Of a DNA stretch of 64,000 nt, positions 1 through 9,976 are shown piece by piece. The stretch covers positions 1 to 64,000 of the forward strand of contig CAVQBG010000035.1 of NCBI GenBank assembly GCA_963710625.1, given 5' to 3'. The notes below the pieces were generated by a model, which did no database searches, was not told the origin of the DNA, and saw only the letters and a program-made list of their open reading frames with translations. The translations under genes were made by a program, and so were the position numbers. This DNA is from Sva-07 sp963710625. Lineage in GTDB: Bacteria > Actinomycetota > Acidimicrobiia > Acidimicrobiales > Ilumatobacteraceae. Every line of letters starts with the position of its first letter. Positions within the stretch are counted from its first letter, which is position 1.

Positions 1-850
1 CTCGGGGATCGTGGTGAGGCCGCTGCGCACGGCGTCGAGCACCTGGCGTTCTCGCTCCAGGCGGTGCGCGATCAGTTCGTCGACGAACTCGGACGGATCG
101 GGATCGGCGGGCCGTGTGTCGGGATCGCCACGTCGTCGTGCCGGCCGGCGACCATCCGCAACGAGTCGAGGTAGGCGGCCATGTCACCGTCGGGCGGCGA
201 GACCACCGTGGTGCTCCACCCCATCACGTGGTCGCCGGTGAACAGCGTGCGGACGTCGCCGTCGTCGAGTGCGAAACACAGGTGGTTCGACGTGTGTCCC
301 GGCGTGTGCAGCCCGGTGATCACCCACCCGTCGGCCGCAGCCACCAGGTCGCCGGTCGACGCCACCACGTCGGGACGAGTCACGGTCGGTCGACTCCTCG
401 ACGACGGGCTCGTCCGGCTCGGCCGCCGGGGTGATCGGCCGAGGGTCGAGTCCTCGTCGGGCTCGTCGGACGACGGGATCATCGCCGATGTCCCACTCGT
501 CGTCGCCGTGCGGACCGAAGGCGACCGTCGGCGCTCCGACTCGGCCGCCAGCCAGGCCGCCAGCGGGGAGTGATCCGCGTGGCAGTGCGTGACCAGGATC
601 GCCCGCACGGCGCAGCCCTCCAGCGCAGCCGACAGTGCGTCCCGATGGCTGTCCAGCTTCGGCCCCGGGTCGATCACCACGACGTCGCCGCGCCCGTGCT
701 CGTCGCCACCGACGATGTAGGTGCCCGTGCCGTGGTAGGTGAACTTCGACGGGTTCTCGGCGATCACCGGCGCACCAGCGGCGCCACCGGCTGCGACGAG
801 CCGTAGGTGAACGAGTCGCGGTCGAGCGTCAGGAACTGCACGACGTCCAC
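1..850 (-). CDS. MBL-fold metallo-hydrolase, 3' end outside window, broken by about four indels
   Basis: Metallo-beta-lactamase fold hydrolase, RNase Z/glyoxalase II-like. The metal motif HCHADHS is visible near residue 95, followed by a second-half HTPGHTSNH motif and a GDHVMGWSTTVV segment, the usual order for LACTB2-type MBL proteins. I place the start at GTG 850 because that frame begins V-D-V-V-Q-F-L-T-L, overlapping the asparaginase stop by 22 bases. Reading through needs frame changes near 773, 540, 350-400 and 97. Three of them are repaired by adding one G beside an existing G run (for example CGCCGGTG to CGCCGGGTG), so sequencing error is more likely than decay. In the corrected frame the protein still runs open at base 1. 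Substrate not predictable. Confidence 0.75.
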
Positions 851-1781
851 CGCAGTGCATCGATCCGGCCGACCGGCTCGCCGTGGCCGAGCATCGGCAC
901 CGCCGTCCGGTCGCGTGTGTCGGAGAGTGCGCCGTCGACGTCGAGACCGATCCTACGCAACGCCTCGGGGGTCACCGCTCGGCGGGCGAGGTCCGATCCG
1001 TCGGCGATCTTGAACGCCACACCACGGCCATCGGCCAGGCCGGCCACCATCACGCCGGCCGCGCCCTCCTTGGCCATCAGGCCGGGCACGGCGCCCATCC
1101 ACAGCGAGACATCGCGCTCCACACCGCCGACGATTACCGGGTGAGCCCGCATCGCCCGGGCCACCGCGCCATCGCTCGAGGCGAGGGTTCCGAACACCCG
1201 GGCGAGGTCGTCGAGCGCCAGCGCGTGGGTCGGGGCGCCGCACCCGTCGACACCGACGTGACCCACCGTGCAGCCGAGATCTTCGAGGTCCGCGGTGATC
1301 GCCACCTGGAGCGGATGCCTCGGGTCGAGGTCGAGGCGGTCGGCCAGCCCCGCACCACACAGGTCGCCAACATCGCCGGCGATGCTTCCCCGAGCAGTTC
1401 TGACGCAACGACGACGGTGGCTCCACCGAGCACGGGGCGCACAGCGGCTGGGCGGGCGTGTTCTGCAGGTCGGCCTCGCCGAGGTCGACCATCGACAGGA
1501 TCGCCGCAACGGCCGCGAGGTGCATCGGTGCGCCGTCGTGGCTGGCACACGCCACCGCCAGGAGTTCGTCGGGCAATTCGAGGCCGAGCGCGACCATCGC
1601 GTCGGCTTGCATCGGCTTGAGGCACGACCGCGGGTACACGACCAACGTCGGGTCGCCGACGGCGTCGACGATCGCACCGTCCGGGTCGACGGCAACGCCG
1701 GCACCGTGGTGCAGCGACTCGTCGAACCCGCTGCCGCGTCGCCACGGCGATCGGTGCGAACCCATCGTCGAACCGGGTCAT
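829..1781 (-). CDS. L-asparaginase II-type protein, frameshifted
   Basis: Asparaginase of the AnsA/COG4448 type found in actinobacteria and rhizobia, distinct from the EcA family; would hydrolyse L-asparagine in the cytoplasm. Family signatures are visible: SCLKPMQ near residue 52, ACASHDGAPMH near residue 80, NCSGKH near residue 127, and a C-terminal DGCGAPTHAL block. ATG 1781 overlaps the stop of the upstream AI-2E gene as ATGA, arguing for translational coupling. Frame changes are needed near 1733, 1383 and 1340. All conserved blocks survive on one side or the other of each break, so the gene is probably intact in the organism. Followed by the metallo-hydrolase in the same direction. Confidence 0.75.
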
Positions 1782-3016
1782 GCCGGTTCCGGCTCGGGCG
1801 GCGGATCGCCGTTCTTCGCCCGCTGGTTCTTCGGTGGCGGGATCGCCGTCAGGTGGCTGTCGACCACCTCGTACCGGTTCCCCCACTCGTTGACGAACGC
1901 CTGCACCATCGCGGCGGCGGGAAGTGCCAGGAGCGCACCGACGAACCCGAGCAGTGAGGCGCCGCCGAGCGCGGCACCGAACACGACCGCCGGGTGGAGT
2001 TCCATCGTCCACGCCGTGATCCGCGGAGCGAAGAAGTAGTTCTCGATCTGCTGGTACACGACGATGAACACGATGATGATCAGCGCGTTGAGCGGTGAGT
2101 CGACCAGCGTCAACAGCACCGGCAGGATCCCGGCGAGGTACGTGCCGACCACCGGCAGGAACTGGCTGACCAGACCCACCCACAGCGCGAGGGCGATCGG
2201 GGCCGGCGTGCCGATCGACTGGAACACGATCCAGTGGAAGAACGTCGACAGCAGGGCGAGCAGCGCCCGGGAATAGAGGTAGCCACCGGTCTTCGTGATC
2301 GCCAGCTCCCACGCCTGCAACACCCGGGCCTGGCGAGCCGGTGTGAGCCGCGAGCAGATCCCGCGGCGCAGTCGAGGGCCGTCGGCAACCAAGTAGTAGG
2401 TGAACAGCAGCACCGACAAGCCCTGGAAGATCACCCCGATGACGGCGAGCGAGAGCCGGACCGCTTCGTCGCTCTGCGACCGGATGAACTCCTGCACGCG
2501 TCCGTCGGGATCGTTGAACTCGGAGATCACGTCCTCGGGGTCGATGTTGGTGCCGAAGTTGTCGTTGAGGAACCCGACCGTGTCGGTGATGTACCGATCG
2601 GAGTCCTGTAGGAGATCGGCCACCTGCGTGCCGACGAGCGTGCCGACGGCGCCGACGAAGATCAGGAACGCGAACAGCACCCCGAGCAGGATCATGATCG
2701 TGGCCCGCCCGCGCCGCCAACCCCGCGCCGCCAGCCGGTTGACGCCCGGCTCGACCGCCAGCGACAGGAACACCGAAACGAGCAGGAGCAGGAACAGGCT
2801 CGACAAACGGTGGAACACGTGGAGCGCGGTGAACGTCAGCAGGTAGCCGAGCCAGAAGATCAGGATCGCCGGGAGCGCCCATCGCGGCAACGTGCGGTCG
2901 GTGGCGCGACGATTGAAGCGTCGCCCGTCGGCGTCGGCTGCGCCACCCGCCGATGCCGCTGTCGACACAGCAGCCTCGCCGTCCCCGGCAGAGTCGGTCG
3001 ACGTTTCCTCGGGCAC
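1778..3016 (-). CDS. AI-2E family transporter (membrane protein)
   Basis: Member of the AI-2E transporter family (TqsA/YdiK/YhhQ-like permeases). About 412 residues with a hydrophilic N-terminal tail of 45 residues, then paired hydrophobic helices around residues 50-110, a soluble central loop (residues 120-215) with the typical VISEFNDPDG-like region, and five C-terminal helices ending in LLALPAAAMVQ. The family exports diverse small molecules or ions; the substrate cannot be told from sequence. GTG 3016 chosen: it is the last start before the first conserved residues, and longer readings run into the divergent gene. The stop overlaps the asparaginase start (ATGA). Divergent from the DUF2236 gene, 39 bases apart. 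Confidence 0.85.
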   Translation of the reverse strand: MPEETSTDSAGDGEAAVSTAASAGGAADADGRRFNRRATDRTLPRWALPAILIFWLGYLLTFTALHVFHRLSSLFLLLLVSVFLSLAVEPGVNRLAARGWRRGRATIMILLGVLFAFLIFVGAVGTLVGTQVADLLQDSDRYITDTVGFLNDNFGTNIDPEDVISEFNDPDGRVQEFIRSQSDEAVRLSLAVIGVIFQGLSVLLFTYYLVADGPRLRRGICSRLTPARQARVLQAWELAITKTGGYLYSRALLALLSTFFHWIVFQSIGTPAPIALALWVGLVSQFLPVVGTYLAGILPVLLTLVDSPLNALIIIVFIVVYQQIENYFFAPRITAWTMELHPAVVFGAALGGASLLGFVGALLALPAAAMVQAFVNEWGNRYEVVDSHLTAIPPPKNQRAKNGDPPPEPEPA

Positions 3017-3055
3017 GTCCGGATGGTACTCACGGGCGCATGGCACGATGAGACA

Positions 3056-3894
3056 ATGGACCTGCGCACGTGGTTGGGCGATCAGATCCGCTCGCGCGTG
3101 ATCGGGCCCGACGGGCCGACGCGCCACGCCGAGTTGTTCGAGACCGACGAACCCGGATGGTTCGACGAGGATGCGCCGATCCGGCGGGTCCACGCTGACG
3201 CGTCGATGTTCGTGGGCGGCTTGCGGGCGTTGCTGTTCCAGTCGCTGCATCCGCTGGCGATGGCCGGTGTCGCCCAGCACTCCGACTACCGATCCGATCC
3301 GTGGGGACGGCTGCAGCGAACGGCCGACTTCCTCGCCGCCACCACGTTCGGTCCGGCCAGCCAGGCGCAGCGTGCCGTCGACACGGTCCACCGGGTCCAC
3401 GAGCGAGTCGTCGGCACGGCCTCGGACGGTCGGCCGTACGCGGCGAACGATCCACACCTGCTCGAGTGGGTCCACATCGCCGAACTCGACAGCTTTCTCG
3501 CCGCCCACGACCGCTACGGCGAGCGACCGCTCGTCGGCGGCGAACGCGACCGTTACGTCGCCGACGCCGCCGTCGTCGCGCGAGCGCTCGGTGTGATCGA
3601 TCCCCCGGAGTCGGAGGCCTCGCTGCGCGCCCGGCTGGACGTGTTCCGACCGGAGCTCGCGGGCACTCGGAGGCGCGCGACGCGGCCCGGTACCTCCTGA
3701 TCCAGCCGCCGCTGCCACTCGCCGCCCGGCCCGCCTACGGGATGATCGCGGCGTCGGCGGTCGCGTTGATGCCGGCCTGGACCCGATTCCCACTGCGCCT
3801 GCCCTGGCTGCCGGTGTCGGAGGCTGTCGCCCTCCGGCCGGCCGGTGCGGCCATCACCCGCACGATCCGTTGGGCGACACCCGTGGGCGCCTGA
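3056..3894 (+). CDS. DUF2236 / MpaB-family oxygenase-like protein, one frameshift
   Basis: Resembles the DUF2236 (latex-clearing/mycophenolic acid MpaB) family, whose characterised members are haem-dependent or haem-like oxygenases. Visible features: RRVHADASMFVGGLRALLFQSLHPLAMAGVAQHSDY near residues 40-75, with the conserved HP and H residues, and LLEWVHIAELDSFLAAH near residue 140. The first frame ends at 3700; the family C-terminus (ARDAARYLLIQPPLPL, then the WTRFPLRLPWLP stretch) continues in the next frame to 3894, so one base is missing near 3660. Combined length is about 279 residues, normal for the family. Monocistronic; divergent from the AI-2E gene. Confidence 0.75.
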
Positions 3895-3959
3895 CCGTCC
3901 ACGATCGTGACGAAGTGCCCTGACGGCCCCCGCGTCGGGCCGATACCGTCGGGGGCATC

Positions 3960-4421
3960 ATGAGAACGACGACCAGCTCATCGTCCACACCCCTTCGCTT
4001 CATGCGTCGCGGTGCCACCGTGGTGGCCGTGGCGCTTGCGCTCGTGGCGTGCGGAAGCGACGGCGACGGCACCGTCGACGTCCCCGAGGAAGGCACCGGC
4101 AGCGCCTACAACGACGCGATCATCGCGTCGGAGTCGCACGACGAGATCCTCCTGAACGGTGGTGACGGTGAGATCGTGGTCGCCGTCGACTGCGACCCGG
4201 AGGAAGGCGGCACGATCGTGACCGTGGTGGCCGAGGGTCTCGAACCGGCCGTCTACACCGGCGTGTTCGATCCGTCGACCGGGGTCGACCTCACCCTCGA
4301 CGCCACCGCCGGCGGCCAGTCGATCGGTCAGGCCCAGATGACGCTCGACGCCGAGGAGTACACCGTCACCTTCGCCGACATCGAGGGCGGCGAGTTCAAC
4401 CTCCGCGGTTGTAGGAGCTGA
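3960..4421 (+). CDS. small lipoprotein of unknown function
   Basis: 153 residues. N-terminal arginine-containing region, hydrophobic segment VAVALALVA and lipobox cysteine near residue 31 (ALVACGSD), so exported and lipid-anchored. The mature part is acidic and rich in G, D, E and T with a predicted beta character and one additional cysteine pair (DCDPEEGG near residue 76 and RGCRS at the end), which could form a disulfide. No recognised domain. Its 3' end overlaps the convergent YcaQ-like gene by 26 bases. Function unknown. Confidence 0.7.
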   Translation: MRTTTSSSSTPLRFMRRGATVVAVALALVACGSDGDGTVDVPEEGTGSAYNDAIIASESHDEILLNGGDGEIVVAVDCDPEEGGTIVTVVAEGLEPAVYTGVFDPSTGVDLTLDATAGGQSIGQAQMTLDAEEYTVTFADIEGGEFNLRGCRS

Positions 4422-5608
4422 CGGCGCGTTCGAGCGCGTCGGCGAGATCTCCCCGTCGCACCACTTCGACCCGTTCGAGCCCGAGCCACGCCGCCATCGC
4501 GACGAGTTCGTCCGAGAGTTCCGCCGCGACCCGAACCTCGTCGATCCCCGGTTCGCCGAACACGCTCTGCACGAGCAGCCGGCCAGTGCCGCGGTCGGCC
4601 TTCAGATCGACGCGGGCGACCAGTTCGTCACCGAGCAGGAACGGCAGCACGTAGTAGCCGTACTGTCGCTTCGCCGCGGGCACGTAGATCTCGATGCGGT
4701 AGCGGAACCCGAAGAGTCGCTCGGTGCGGTCACGGTTCCACACCACCGGATCGAACGGGCTGAGCAGTGCCCTGGCGTTCACCCGGCGCGGCATCACTGC
4801 GTCCGGGTGCCGGTAGGCGGGCTTCGACCAGCCCTCGACCGAGGTCTCGATGAGGCGACCCTCCTCCACCAGCTCGCCGATCAGCGGCCGACACGGCGGG
4901 TTGCGCTGGCGGTGGTAGTCGGTGAGGTCCTCGAACGTTGCGACTCCGTGGTGGCGAGCAGCCGCGCACCAGCAGCTCCTTGCGGGCGTCGATCTCCGGC
5001 GGTGTCGGCAGCGCGAGGATGTCGGCCGGGATCACCCGGTCCGCGAGGTCGTACTCGCGGGCGAAGTCGTTCGGACGCCGGATTGCAGCGACCTCACCGC
5101 TGTAGAAGAGGTGTTCGAGCGCGATCTTGCCGTCGTCCCAGTCCCACCACGTGCCCTTGGGGCCCACCCGTTGGTTCAGGTCACCGGCGACCAGGGGTCC
5201 GTCGTCGCGGATGCGGAGCCTGACCTCGTCGATGAACTCCGGCCGTCGGTGTCGGAGCGCGGCGACCGCCTTCCATCGGTGTTCGGAGTTCATCTGCCAC
5301 CGCAGGTACGGGTGGAGGCCCACCGGCACGTGGCAGGCCTCGTGGACCCAGTACTCGAAGAGCTCACCGGCACGGCTGGCGTCGTCGATCAGCGTGCGCG
5401 GGTGCGGCCCGAGACGCGCGAACAGCGGCAGTTCCTGACTGCGCACGAGCACGTTGACCGAGTCGATCTGGATCAGGCCCATCCGATCGACGACACGCCG
5501 CAGGTGGCGACGGTCGACGCGTCCGCTCGGTCGCGGATCGGTGAAGCCCTGGGCGCCGAGCGCGAGCCGCCGTGCCTGCGCGTTGGAGAACTCGGCGGAC
5601 TTCGCCAA
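4396..5608 (-). CDS. winged-helix DNA-binding protein, YcaQ/crosslink-repair glycosylase family, one frameshift
   Basis: Member of the HTH_42/YcaQ (AlkX) family; E. coli YcaQ unhooks interstrand DNA crosslinks. Recognisable blocks: ARRLALGAQGF at the N-terminus, LGLIQIDSVNVLVRSQELPLFARLG-like region near residues 45-70, WVHEACHVP near residue 95, and the C-terminal RALLSPFDPVVWNRDRTERLFGF block that precedes the IEIYVPAAKRQYGYYVLPFL motif. The first frame is lost near 4970, where the ARHHGVATFEDL segment requires a shift within a CG run; the second frame continues to 4396. Corrected length is about 403 residues, the normal size. Lies 16 bases downstream of the cyclophilin stop, same strand. 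Confidence 0.8.
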
Positions 5609-5623
5609 CGCGGGCGCCGACCG

Positions 5624-6184
5624 TCAGTCGTCCGAAACGGAGATCTCGACCGAGTTGATGACCACGTCGGTCTTCGGCTTGTCGCCACCACCGGTCGGGA
5701 CGCGCTGCATCTCGTCGACGATCTCGAGACCCTTCACGACCTGTCCGAACAGGCTGTACTGCGGAGGCAGGCCGACACCCGACGGGCCGGACACGATGAA
5801 GAACTGGCTGCCGTTGGTGTTCGGGCCGGCGTTGGCCATCGCAACCGAGCCGATCTGGTACTCACGCGGCTTGGGCAGTTCGTCCTCGAACCGGTAGCCG
5901 GGACCGCCGCGGCCGGTGCCGGTCGGGTCGCCGCCCTGGCACATGAACCCGTTGATGATGCGGTGGAAGATCACACCGTCGTAGTAGTGGTGCAGTGCGA
6001 GGAACACGAAGTTGTTGACCGTCTTCGGCGCCTTGACGGCATCGAGGGCGATGACGAGGTCGCCCATCGAGGTCGACAGGGTGGCGGTGTAGCGCTTCGA
6101 CGGGTCGATGCCCATCTCGGGAGCGTCTTTGAAGTCCTGCGTCTTGGGCGCGGAACCATCGAACGGGGGAAATGCGGTAGCCAT
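5624..6184 (-). CDS. cyclophilin-type peptidyl-prolyl cis-trans isomerase
   Basis: 186 residues, cyclophilin domain from about residue 32. Catalytic and binding motifs are visible: VIFHRIINGFMCQGGDPTGTG (active-site Arg in FHR, Gln-Gly-Gly-Asp) and SVAMANAGPNTNGSQFFI. No signal peptide, so probably a cytoplasmic folding factor. Starts ATG 6184. Transcribed in the direction of the YcaQ-like gene, 16 bases downstream, and may form an operon with it. Confidence 0.92.
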   Translation of the reverse strand: MATAFPPFDGSAPKTQDFKDAPEMGIDPSKRYTATLSTSMGDLVIALDAVKAPKTVNNFVFLALHHYYDGVIFHRIINGFMCQGGDPTGTGRGGPGYRFEDELPKPREYQIGSVAMANAGPNTNGSQFFIVSGPSGVGLPPQYSLFGQVVKGLEIVDEMQRVPTGGGDKPKTDVVINSVEISVSDD

Positions 6185-6216
6185 GCCAGCGACCCTACCG
6201 GCCGAACGGTACGCCG

Positions 6217-6248
6217 AATGAGACGTGGGTCAGACCCCGCGTCCCGTT
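6217..6248. terminator. palindrome of the GGGTCAGACCCC family, copy 1
   Basis: Inverted repeat AATGAGACG-TGGGTCAGACCCC-GCGTCCCGTT that touches the stop codon of the substrate-binding protein gene. Same design as copies at 55292 and 62221. Probably a factor-independent terminator or a dispersed palindromic repeat; no T-run follows. Confidence 0.6.
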
Positions 6249-7777
6249 CAGTTGCGGTCGTTGTAGCTGGTGATGAGGAGGTTGCTCGCCGTCGCGGCTT
6301 CGGTGAGCGCGGTCTGCGGATCGGCACCACCGAAGATCGCCGCCATCGCCCGCGACGTCTCGGCACGTACCTCACGTTGGGGGCCGAGCACCGGCGCGTT
6401 GGCCGTGTCGTCGTTGACCCCGGACAGCAGTTGCTCGTAGGGCACGGCGAAGCGCGGGTCGTTCGCGTAGGTCGACGCGATCGGCTCGAGATCGAGTGCG
6501 TCGGTGCGCACCGGCACGTAGCCGGTGGCCGCCGCCCAGTCCGACTGCGACTGCGCGCTCAGCAGGAACGTGATGTAGTCCCATGCCGCCGCGGTCTCCT
6601 CCGGTGACTTGTCGGCGACGATCCACAACGACGCACCGCCCACCTGGACCTGCGGCGTCTCGCCCGGACCGGGCATCGGGCCCGCGCCGATGTCCTCCGG
6701 TCCGAGATCGGGCACCAGCCCACCGCCCAGCGCAGTGATCACGCTGCCGAGGGCGGCCGAGGTGGCCATCGTCATCGCGCCAGGGGCGGTCTGATCGGCC
6801 AACTTGAAGAACGCATCCTGACCGCCGGGGTTGTCGCCGACGGTCATCGCCAGTCCGTCGTCGATCATCGTCTGCAGGAACGTGGTCAGCTCGACGCCGA
6901 GGTCGTTGTCGAAGAACACCTCGGTCGCCGGCGCGATGCGTCCGTTGCCGTTGTCGGCGAACGGCTCGCCCGCCCGGCCGAACCACTGCTCGAGGAACCA
7001 GCCGCCTCCGGAATCAGGGCCGGAGTCGAGCACGAGTGCCACCGATGCCGCACCCGACGACACGATCTGTTCCGAGGCGGCGCGCAGCTCGTCGAGGCTC
7101 ACGGGCGGATCGTCGGGATCGAGACCGGCCGCCTCGAACATCTTGCGGTTGTAGTAGAGGACCGGGTTCGACACGTTGAACGGCATGCCACGCTGGATCC
7201 CCTCGTACTCGTAGGCGGTGAGCGTGCGCGGCACGAACGTCGACGTGTCGAACCCGCTCGACTCCATACACGCCGCTGCCGGCACCGTGGTACCCGAGTC
7301 GGAGATCGAGCGCAGCATGTACTCGGGGAACTGCACGAGCGTCGGTCGGCTGCTCTGGCCCACGTTGATGTACTTGTCGATCAACGATTCGTACCCCGTC
7401 TGGTTCTGGAGCTCGACGCGCACCTTGTCCTGGCTCGCGTTGTACGCATCGGTGAGCGCGATCAACGGGGGTTCGAGGTCGTTGGCCATGCCGTGCCAGA
7501 ACACGATGTCGATCGGGCCCTCCGCATCGTCGAGCGCTTCGGTCGGACACGGGGCCAGGTCGGCCAGCGGCGCAACCGTGGTGGTCGGCATCGCCGTCGT
7601 GTCGGTGCCGGCATCGGTGCCCGAGGCGGTACCGTCGATGGGGGTGGTGTCGTCGACCGACGCGTCGGTCGTGGCGTCGTCGACGCCGGACCGGAGTGCG
7701 GACTCGCCGGACGAGCAGGCGGCGACACCGACTCCGACGACCACGAGCAGCGGGAGCAAACGGCGGGACGGGAACAT
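6248..7777 (-). CDS. extracellular solute-binding lipoprotein of an ABC importer (UgpB-like)
   Basis: Family 1 substrate-binding protein, 509 residues. Lipobox VGVGVAACSS near residue 20, then a Thr/Asp-rich linker (residues 30-70), then a UgpB/MalE-like fold beginning IDIVFWHGMANDLEPPLIALTDAYNAS. Typical glycerol-3-phosphate or oligosaccharide binders share the FWHGM opening and the WDYITFLLSAQSQSDWAAATGYVPVR C-terminal block seen here. Third gene of the operon ugpA-like, ugpE-like, ugpB-like, only 5 bases after the preceding stop. The substrate is inferred as a sugar or glycerol phosphate derivative. Confidence 0.88.
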   Translation of the reverse strand: MFPSRRLLPLLVVVGVGVAACSSGESALRSGVDDATTDASVDDTTPIDGTASGTDAGTDTTAMPTTTVAPLADLAPCPTEALDDAEGPIDIVFWHGMANDLEPPLIALTDAYNASQDKVRVELQNQTGYESLIDKYINVGQSSRPTLVQFPEYMLRSISDSGTTVPAAACMESSGFDTSTFVPRTLTAYEYEGIQRGMPFNVSNPVLYYNRKMFEAAGLDPDDPPVSLDELRAASEQIVSSGAASVALVLDSGPDSGGGWFLEQWFGRAGEPFADNGNGRIAPATEVFFDNDLGVELTTFLQTMIDDGLAMTVGDNPGGQDAFFKLADQTAPGAMTMATSAALGSVITALGGGLVPDLGPEDIGAGPMPGPGETPQVQVGGASLWIVADKSPEETAAAWDYITFLLSAQSQSDWAAATGYVPVRTDALDLEPIASTYANDPRFAVPYEQLLSGVNDDTANAPVLGPQREVRAETSRAMAAIFGGADPQTALTEAATASNLLITSYNDRN

Positions 7778-7782
7778 GGGAT

Positions 7783-8712
7783 TCAGCCTTTCACGGCGCC
7801 GGCAGTGAGGCCACGCACGAGTTGACGTTGGAAGAGGAGCAGGACGATGACGACGGGGATGGCGGCGACGAGCGTGCCGGCCATCACGAGGTTGGGTTGA
7901 TCGAGGTTCGACTTGGAGAGCACTCGGAGGCCGGACTGCACGGTGTTCATGTCGGTCTCGTTGATGATCAGGTTGGGCCACAGGTACTGGTTCCATGCGC
8001 CGAGGAATCCGAACAGGGCGAGCGCCCCGAGCGTGGGGCGCACGAGCGGGACGGCGACGTACCAGAGGAAACCGAAGTGGCCCACCCCGTCGATCGACGC
8101 GGCGTCGCGCAGGTCGCGCGGCAGGGTGAGGAACACCTGCCGCATCAGGAACACGCCGAACGCCGTGGCGAGGAACGGCGCCGCGAGGCCGAGGTAGGAG
8201 TTCGACCAGCCGAGCCCGTCGACGGTGTCGAAGTTGACGACGAGCGTCGCCTCGAGCGGCACGAGCAGCGTCGCGATGAACAACACGAAGAACACGTTGC
8301 GACCAGGGAAGCGAAGGAACGCGAACGCGTAGGCTGCGAGCACCGCGGACACCACCTGGCACACCGTGACGATCGTTGCGACGACGAGCGAGTTGAACAG
8401 GTACCGGCCGAGGTTGCCAGCGGTCCACGCGTCGACGATGACGTCGAACGTGAACGGCCCGGGCAGCAACGGGTGGTCGAAGAACGCGTCGCTGGGCTTG
8501 AAGGCCGCGATCACCGTCGTGTAGATCGGGAACAGCACGACGAACGACACGAGCGCCAACAGAAGGTACCGGCCGACGCGCCGCCAACCGGCGGGCGCGT
8601 CGAAGTCTCGTCCGCGGCCGCGGCCACGATCGGTCGACTCGGGCAGTTCGTCGACGCTCTTGAGCGCGGTGTCGACCACGCCCTGCACCCCGGCGGGGAG
8701 CTCAGTCGCCAT
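7783..8712 (-). CDS. ABC transporter permease, UgpE/MalG-like
   Basis: 309 residues. Six predicted membrane helices after a 45-residue hydrophilic N-terminus containing an RGRGRGR stretch. The EAA loop that docks on the ATPase is visible as DLRDAASIDGVGHFGFLWYVAVPL near residue 210. ATG 8712 overlaps the upstream permease gene by 11 bases. Forms the membrane channel with the neighbouring permease; the ATPase is absent from the window. Confidence 0.92.
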   Translation of the reverse strand: MATELPAGVQGVVDTALKSVDELPESTDRGRGRGRDFDAPAGWRRVGRYLLLALVSFVVLFPIYTTVIAAFKPSDAFFDHPLLPGPFTFDVIVDAWTAGNLGRYLFNSLVVATIVTVCQVVSAVLAAYAFAFLRFPGRNVFFVLFIATLLVPLEATLVVNFDTVDGLGWSNSYLGLAAPFLATAFGVFLMRQVFLTLPRDLRDAASIDGVGHFGFLWYVAVPLVRPTLGALALFGFLGAWNQYLWPNLIINETDMNTVQSGLRVLSKSNLDQPNLVMAGTLVAAIPVVIVLLLFQRQLVRGLTAGAVKG

Positions 8713-9625
8713 AGTGCACCCGCCGTCCGATGCCGCGGAGCTGGATCGCCGACAGCGCGAGCAACACGAGGAACAGCAACACGGCGGCGCCCGCCTGCAG
8801 CCCGGCGTCGTTCCGGATCGGCGAGTTCTGCCCGTAGACGAAGTAGGTGATCGTGGTGGTCGAGTCCTGCGGTTGCGGCCCACCGTCGGTGAGCAGGTCG
8901 ACCTCACCGTACGTCTGGAACGCCCGCGTCGTGAGCACGATCAGCACGAACAGCAGCGTCGGGCCGAGCATCGGCACCGTGATCGACCAGAACCGGCGTA
9001 TCCCGCCGGCGCCGTCGACCGCGGCGGCCTCGTAGAAGTCGCGCGGGATGCCCTGCAGGCCGGCGGTGACGAGGATGAACGTGAAGCCGAGGCCGGCCCA
9101 CACGCTCGACAGCGCCACCGCCGTGAGCGCGGTGCCGGGATCCTGCAGCCAGCCGGGGTCCTTGACCGAGGGGAACATCGAGTTGAACCACGCAACGTTG
9201 GCGAGCGCGCCGACCGACGGCTGCAGAAGGAACAGCCACATCAGGCTGGCGACGGCGACCGAGGTCGCCACGGTCGAGGAGAACACGGCGCGGAACACCG
9301 CCATGCCGCGCAGGTACTTGTCGGCCAGCACGGCGAGACCCACGCCGAGGACCAAGCCGAGCGGCACGGTGATCAGCGCGAACTTCGCGGTCACCACGAG
9401 CGCGTTCTGGAACTCGGTCGAGCGGAAGATGTCGACGTACTGACCGAAGCCCTGCGACTGGCAGTTGCCGCCGAAGTTGTCGCAGCGTTGCTGGCCGAGC
9501 CACACCGCCCGCCCGAGCGGGTACAGCACGAACACACCCAGGATCACGGCCGACGGCGCCAACATGACCACTGCGAGCGGGAAGTCCCTCCAACGCGATC
9601 GCTTCGTGCGGTCACTGCGTTCCAC
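8702..9625 (-). CDS. ABC transporter permease, UgpA/MalF-like
   Basis: 307 residues, six predicted helices. EAA loop DFYEAAAVDGAGGIRRFWSITVPM near residue 205. First gene of the importer operon; short basic N-terminus (MERSDRTKRSRW) before helix 1. Divergent from the DksA-like gene with a 126-base intergenic region that should hold both promoters; I see no clear operator there. Confidence 0.92.
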   Translation of the reverse strand: MERSDRTKRSRWRDFPLAVVMLAPSAVILGVFVLYPLGRAVWLGQQRCDNFGGNCQSQGFGQYVDIFRSTEFQNALVVTAKFALITVPLGLVLGVGLAVLADKYLRGMAVFRAVFSSTVATSVAVASLMWLFLLQPSVGALANVAWFNSMFPSVKDPGWLQDPGTALTAVALSSVWAGLGFTFILVTAGLQGIPRDFYEAAAVDGAGGIRRFWSITVPMLGPTLLFVLIVLTTRAFQTYGEVDLLTDGGPQPQDSTTTITYFVYGQNSPIRNDAGLQAGAAVLLFLVLLALSAIQLRGIGRRVHYGD

Positions 9626-9751
9626 GATCCGACCCTATTGCGACGATCTCGTCGGACGCGAACACATCGGCTGGCCGTTCGCCGAGAGATCACCCACCGT
9701 GGCGACCAGCGGCCACCGGGGGGCCCGCTCCGGCCGACTAGCGTTCACACC

Positions 9752-9976
9752 GTGACCGACCCGCAGCACGAACCCCCCGCTGTTCACGATGTGTCAGACA
9801 CCCCTCGCCCATCGACGACCGAGGAGGTCGACCTCGACGCGATCGAGCGCGATCTGCGTGACGTCGAGACGGCCCTGAACCGCCTGGCCGACGGGACGTA
9901 TTGGATCGACGAGGTCACCGGCGACGCGATCCCCGAGCAGACCCTGGTGCGCAACCCGATGGCGCGGCGGGCCTGA
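9752..9976 (+). CDS. small DksA/TraR-like protein lacking the zinc cysteines
   Basis: 74 residues from GTG 9752. The C-terminal half, LADGTYWIDEVTGDAIPEQTLVRNPMARR, matches the position-by-position pattern of the DksA/TraR zinc finger (GTYGxCExCGxxIPxxRLxAxPxARxC), but the cysteine positions are D, T and A. An acidic coiled-coil-like segment precedes it (VDLDAIERDLRDVETALNR). So this is probably a DksA-like fold without metal, truncated at the N-terminus. Its stop overlaps the ABC1 kinase start (TGATG), suggesting coupled translation. Confidence 0.65.
   Translation: MTDPQHEPPAVHDVSDTPRPSTTEEVDLDAIERDLRDVETALNRLADGTYWIDEVTGDAIPEQTLVRNPMARRA

Noticed and set aside
3660..3664. Programmed frameshift in the DUF2236 gene
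   Set aside because: No slippery heptamer or downstream stem seen, and single-base indels of the same type occur in many neighbours.
8702..9625. ABC importer ATPase expected next to the permeases
   Set aside because: No Walker motif gene is adjacent; a shared MsmK-type ATPase elsewhere is the likely explanation.
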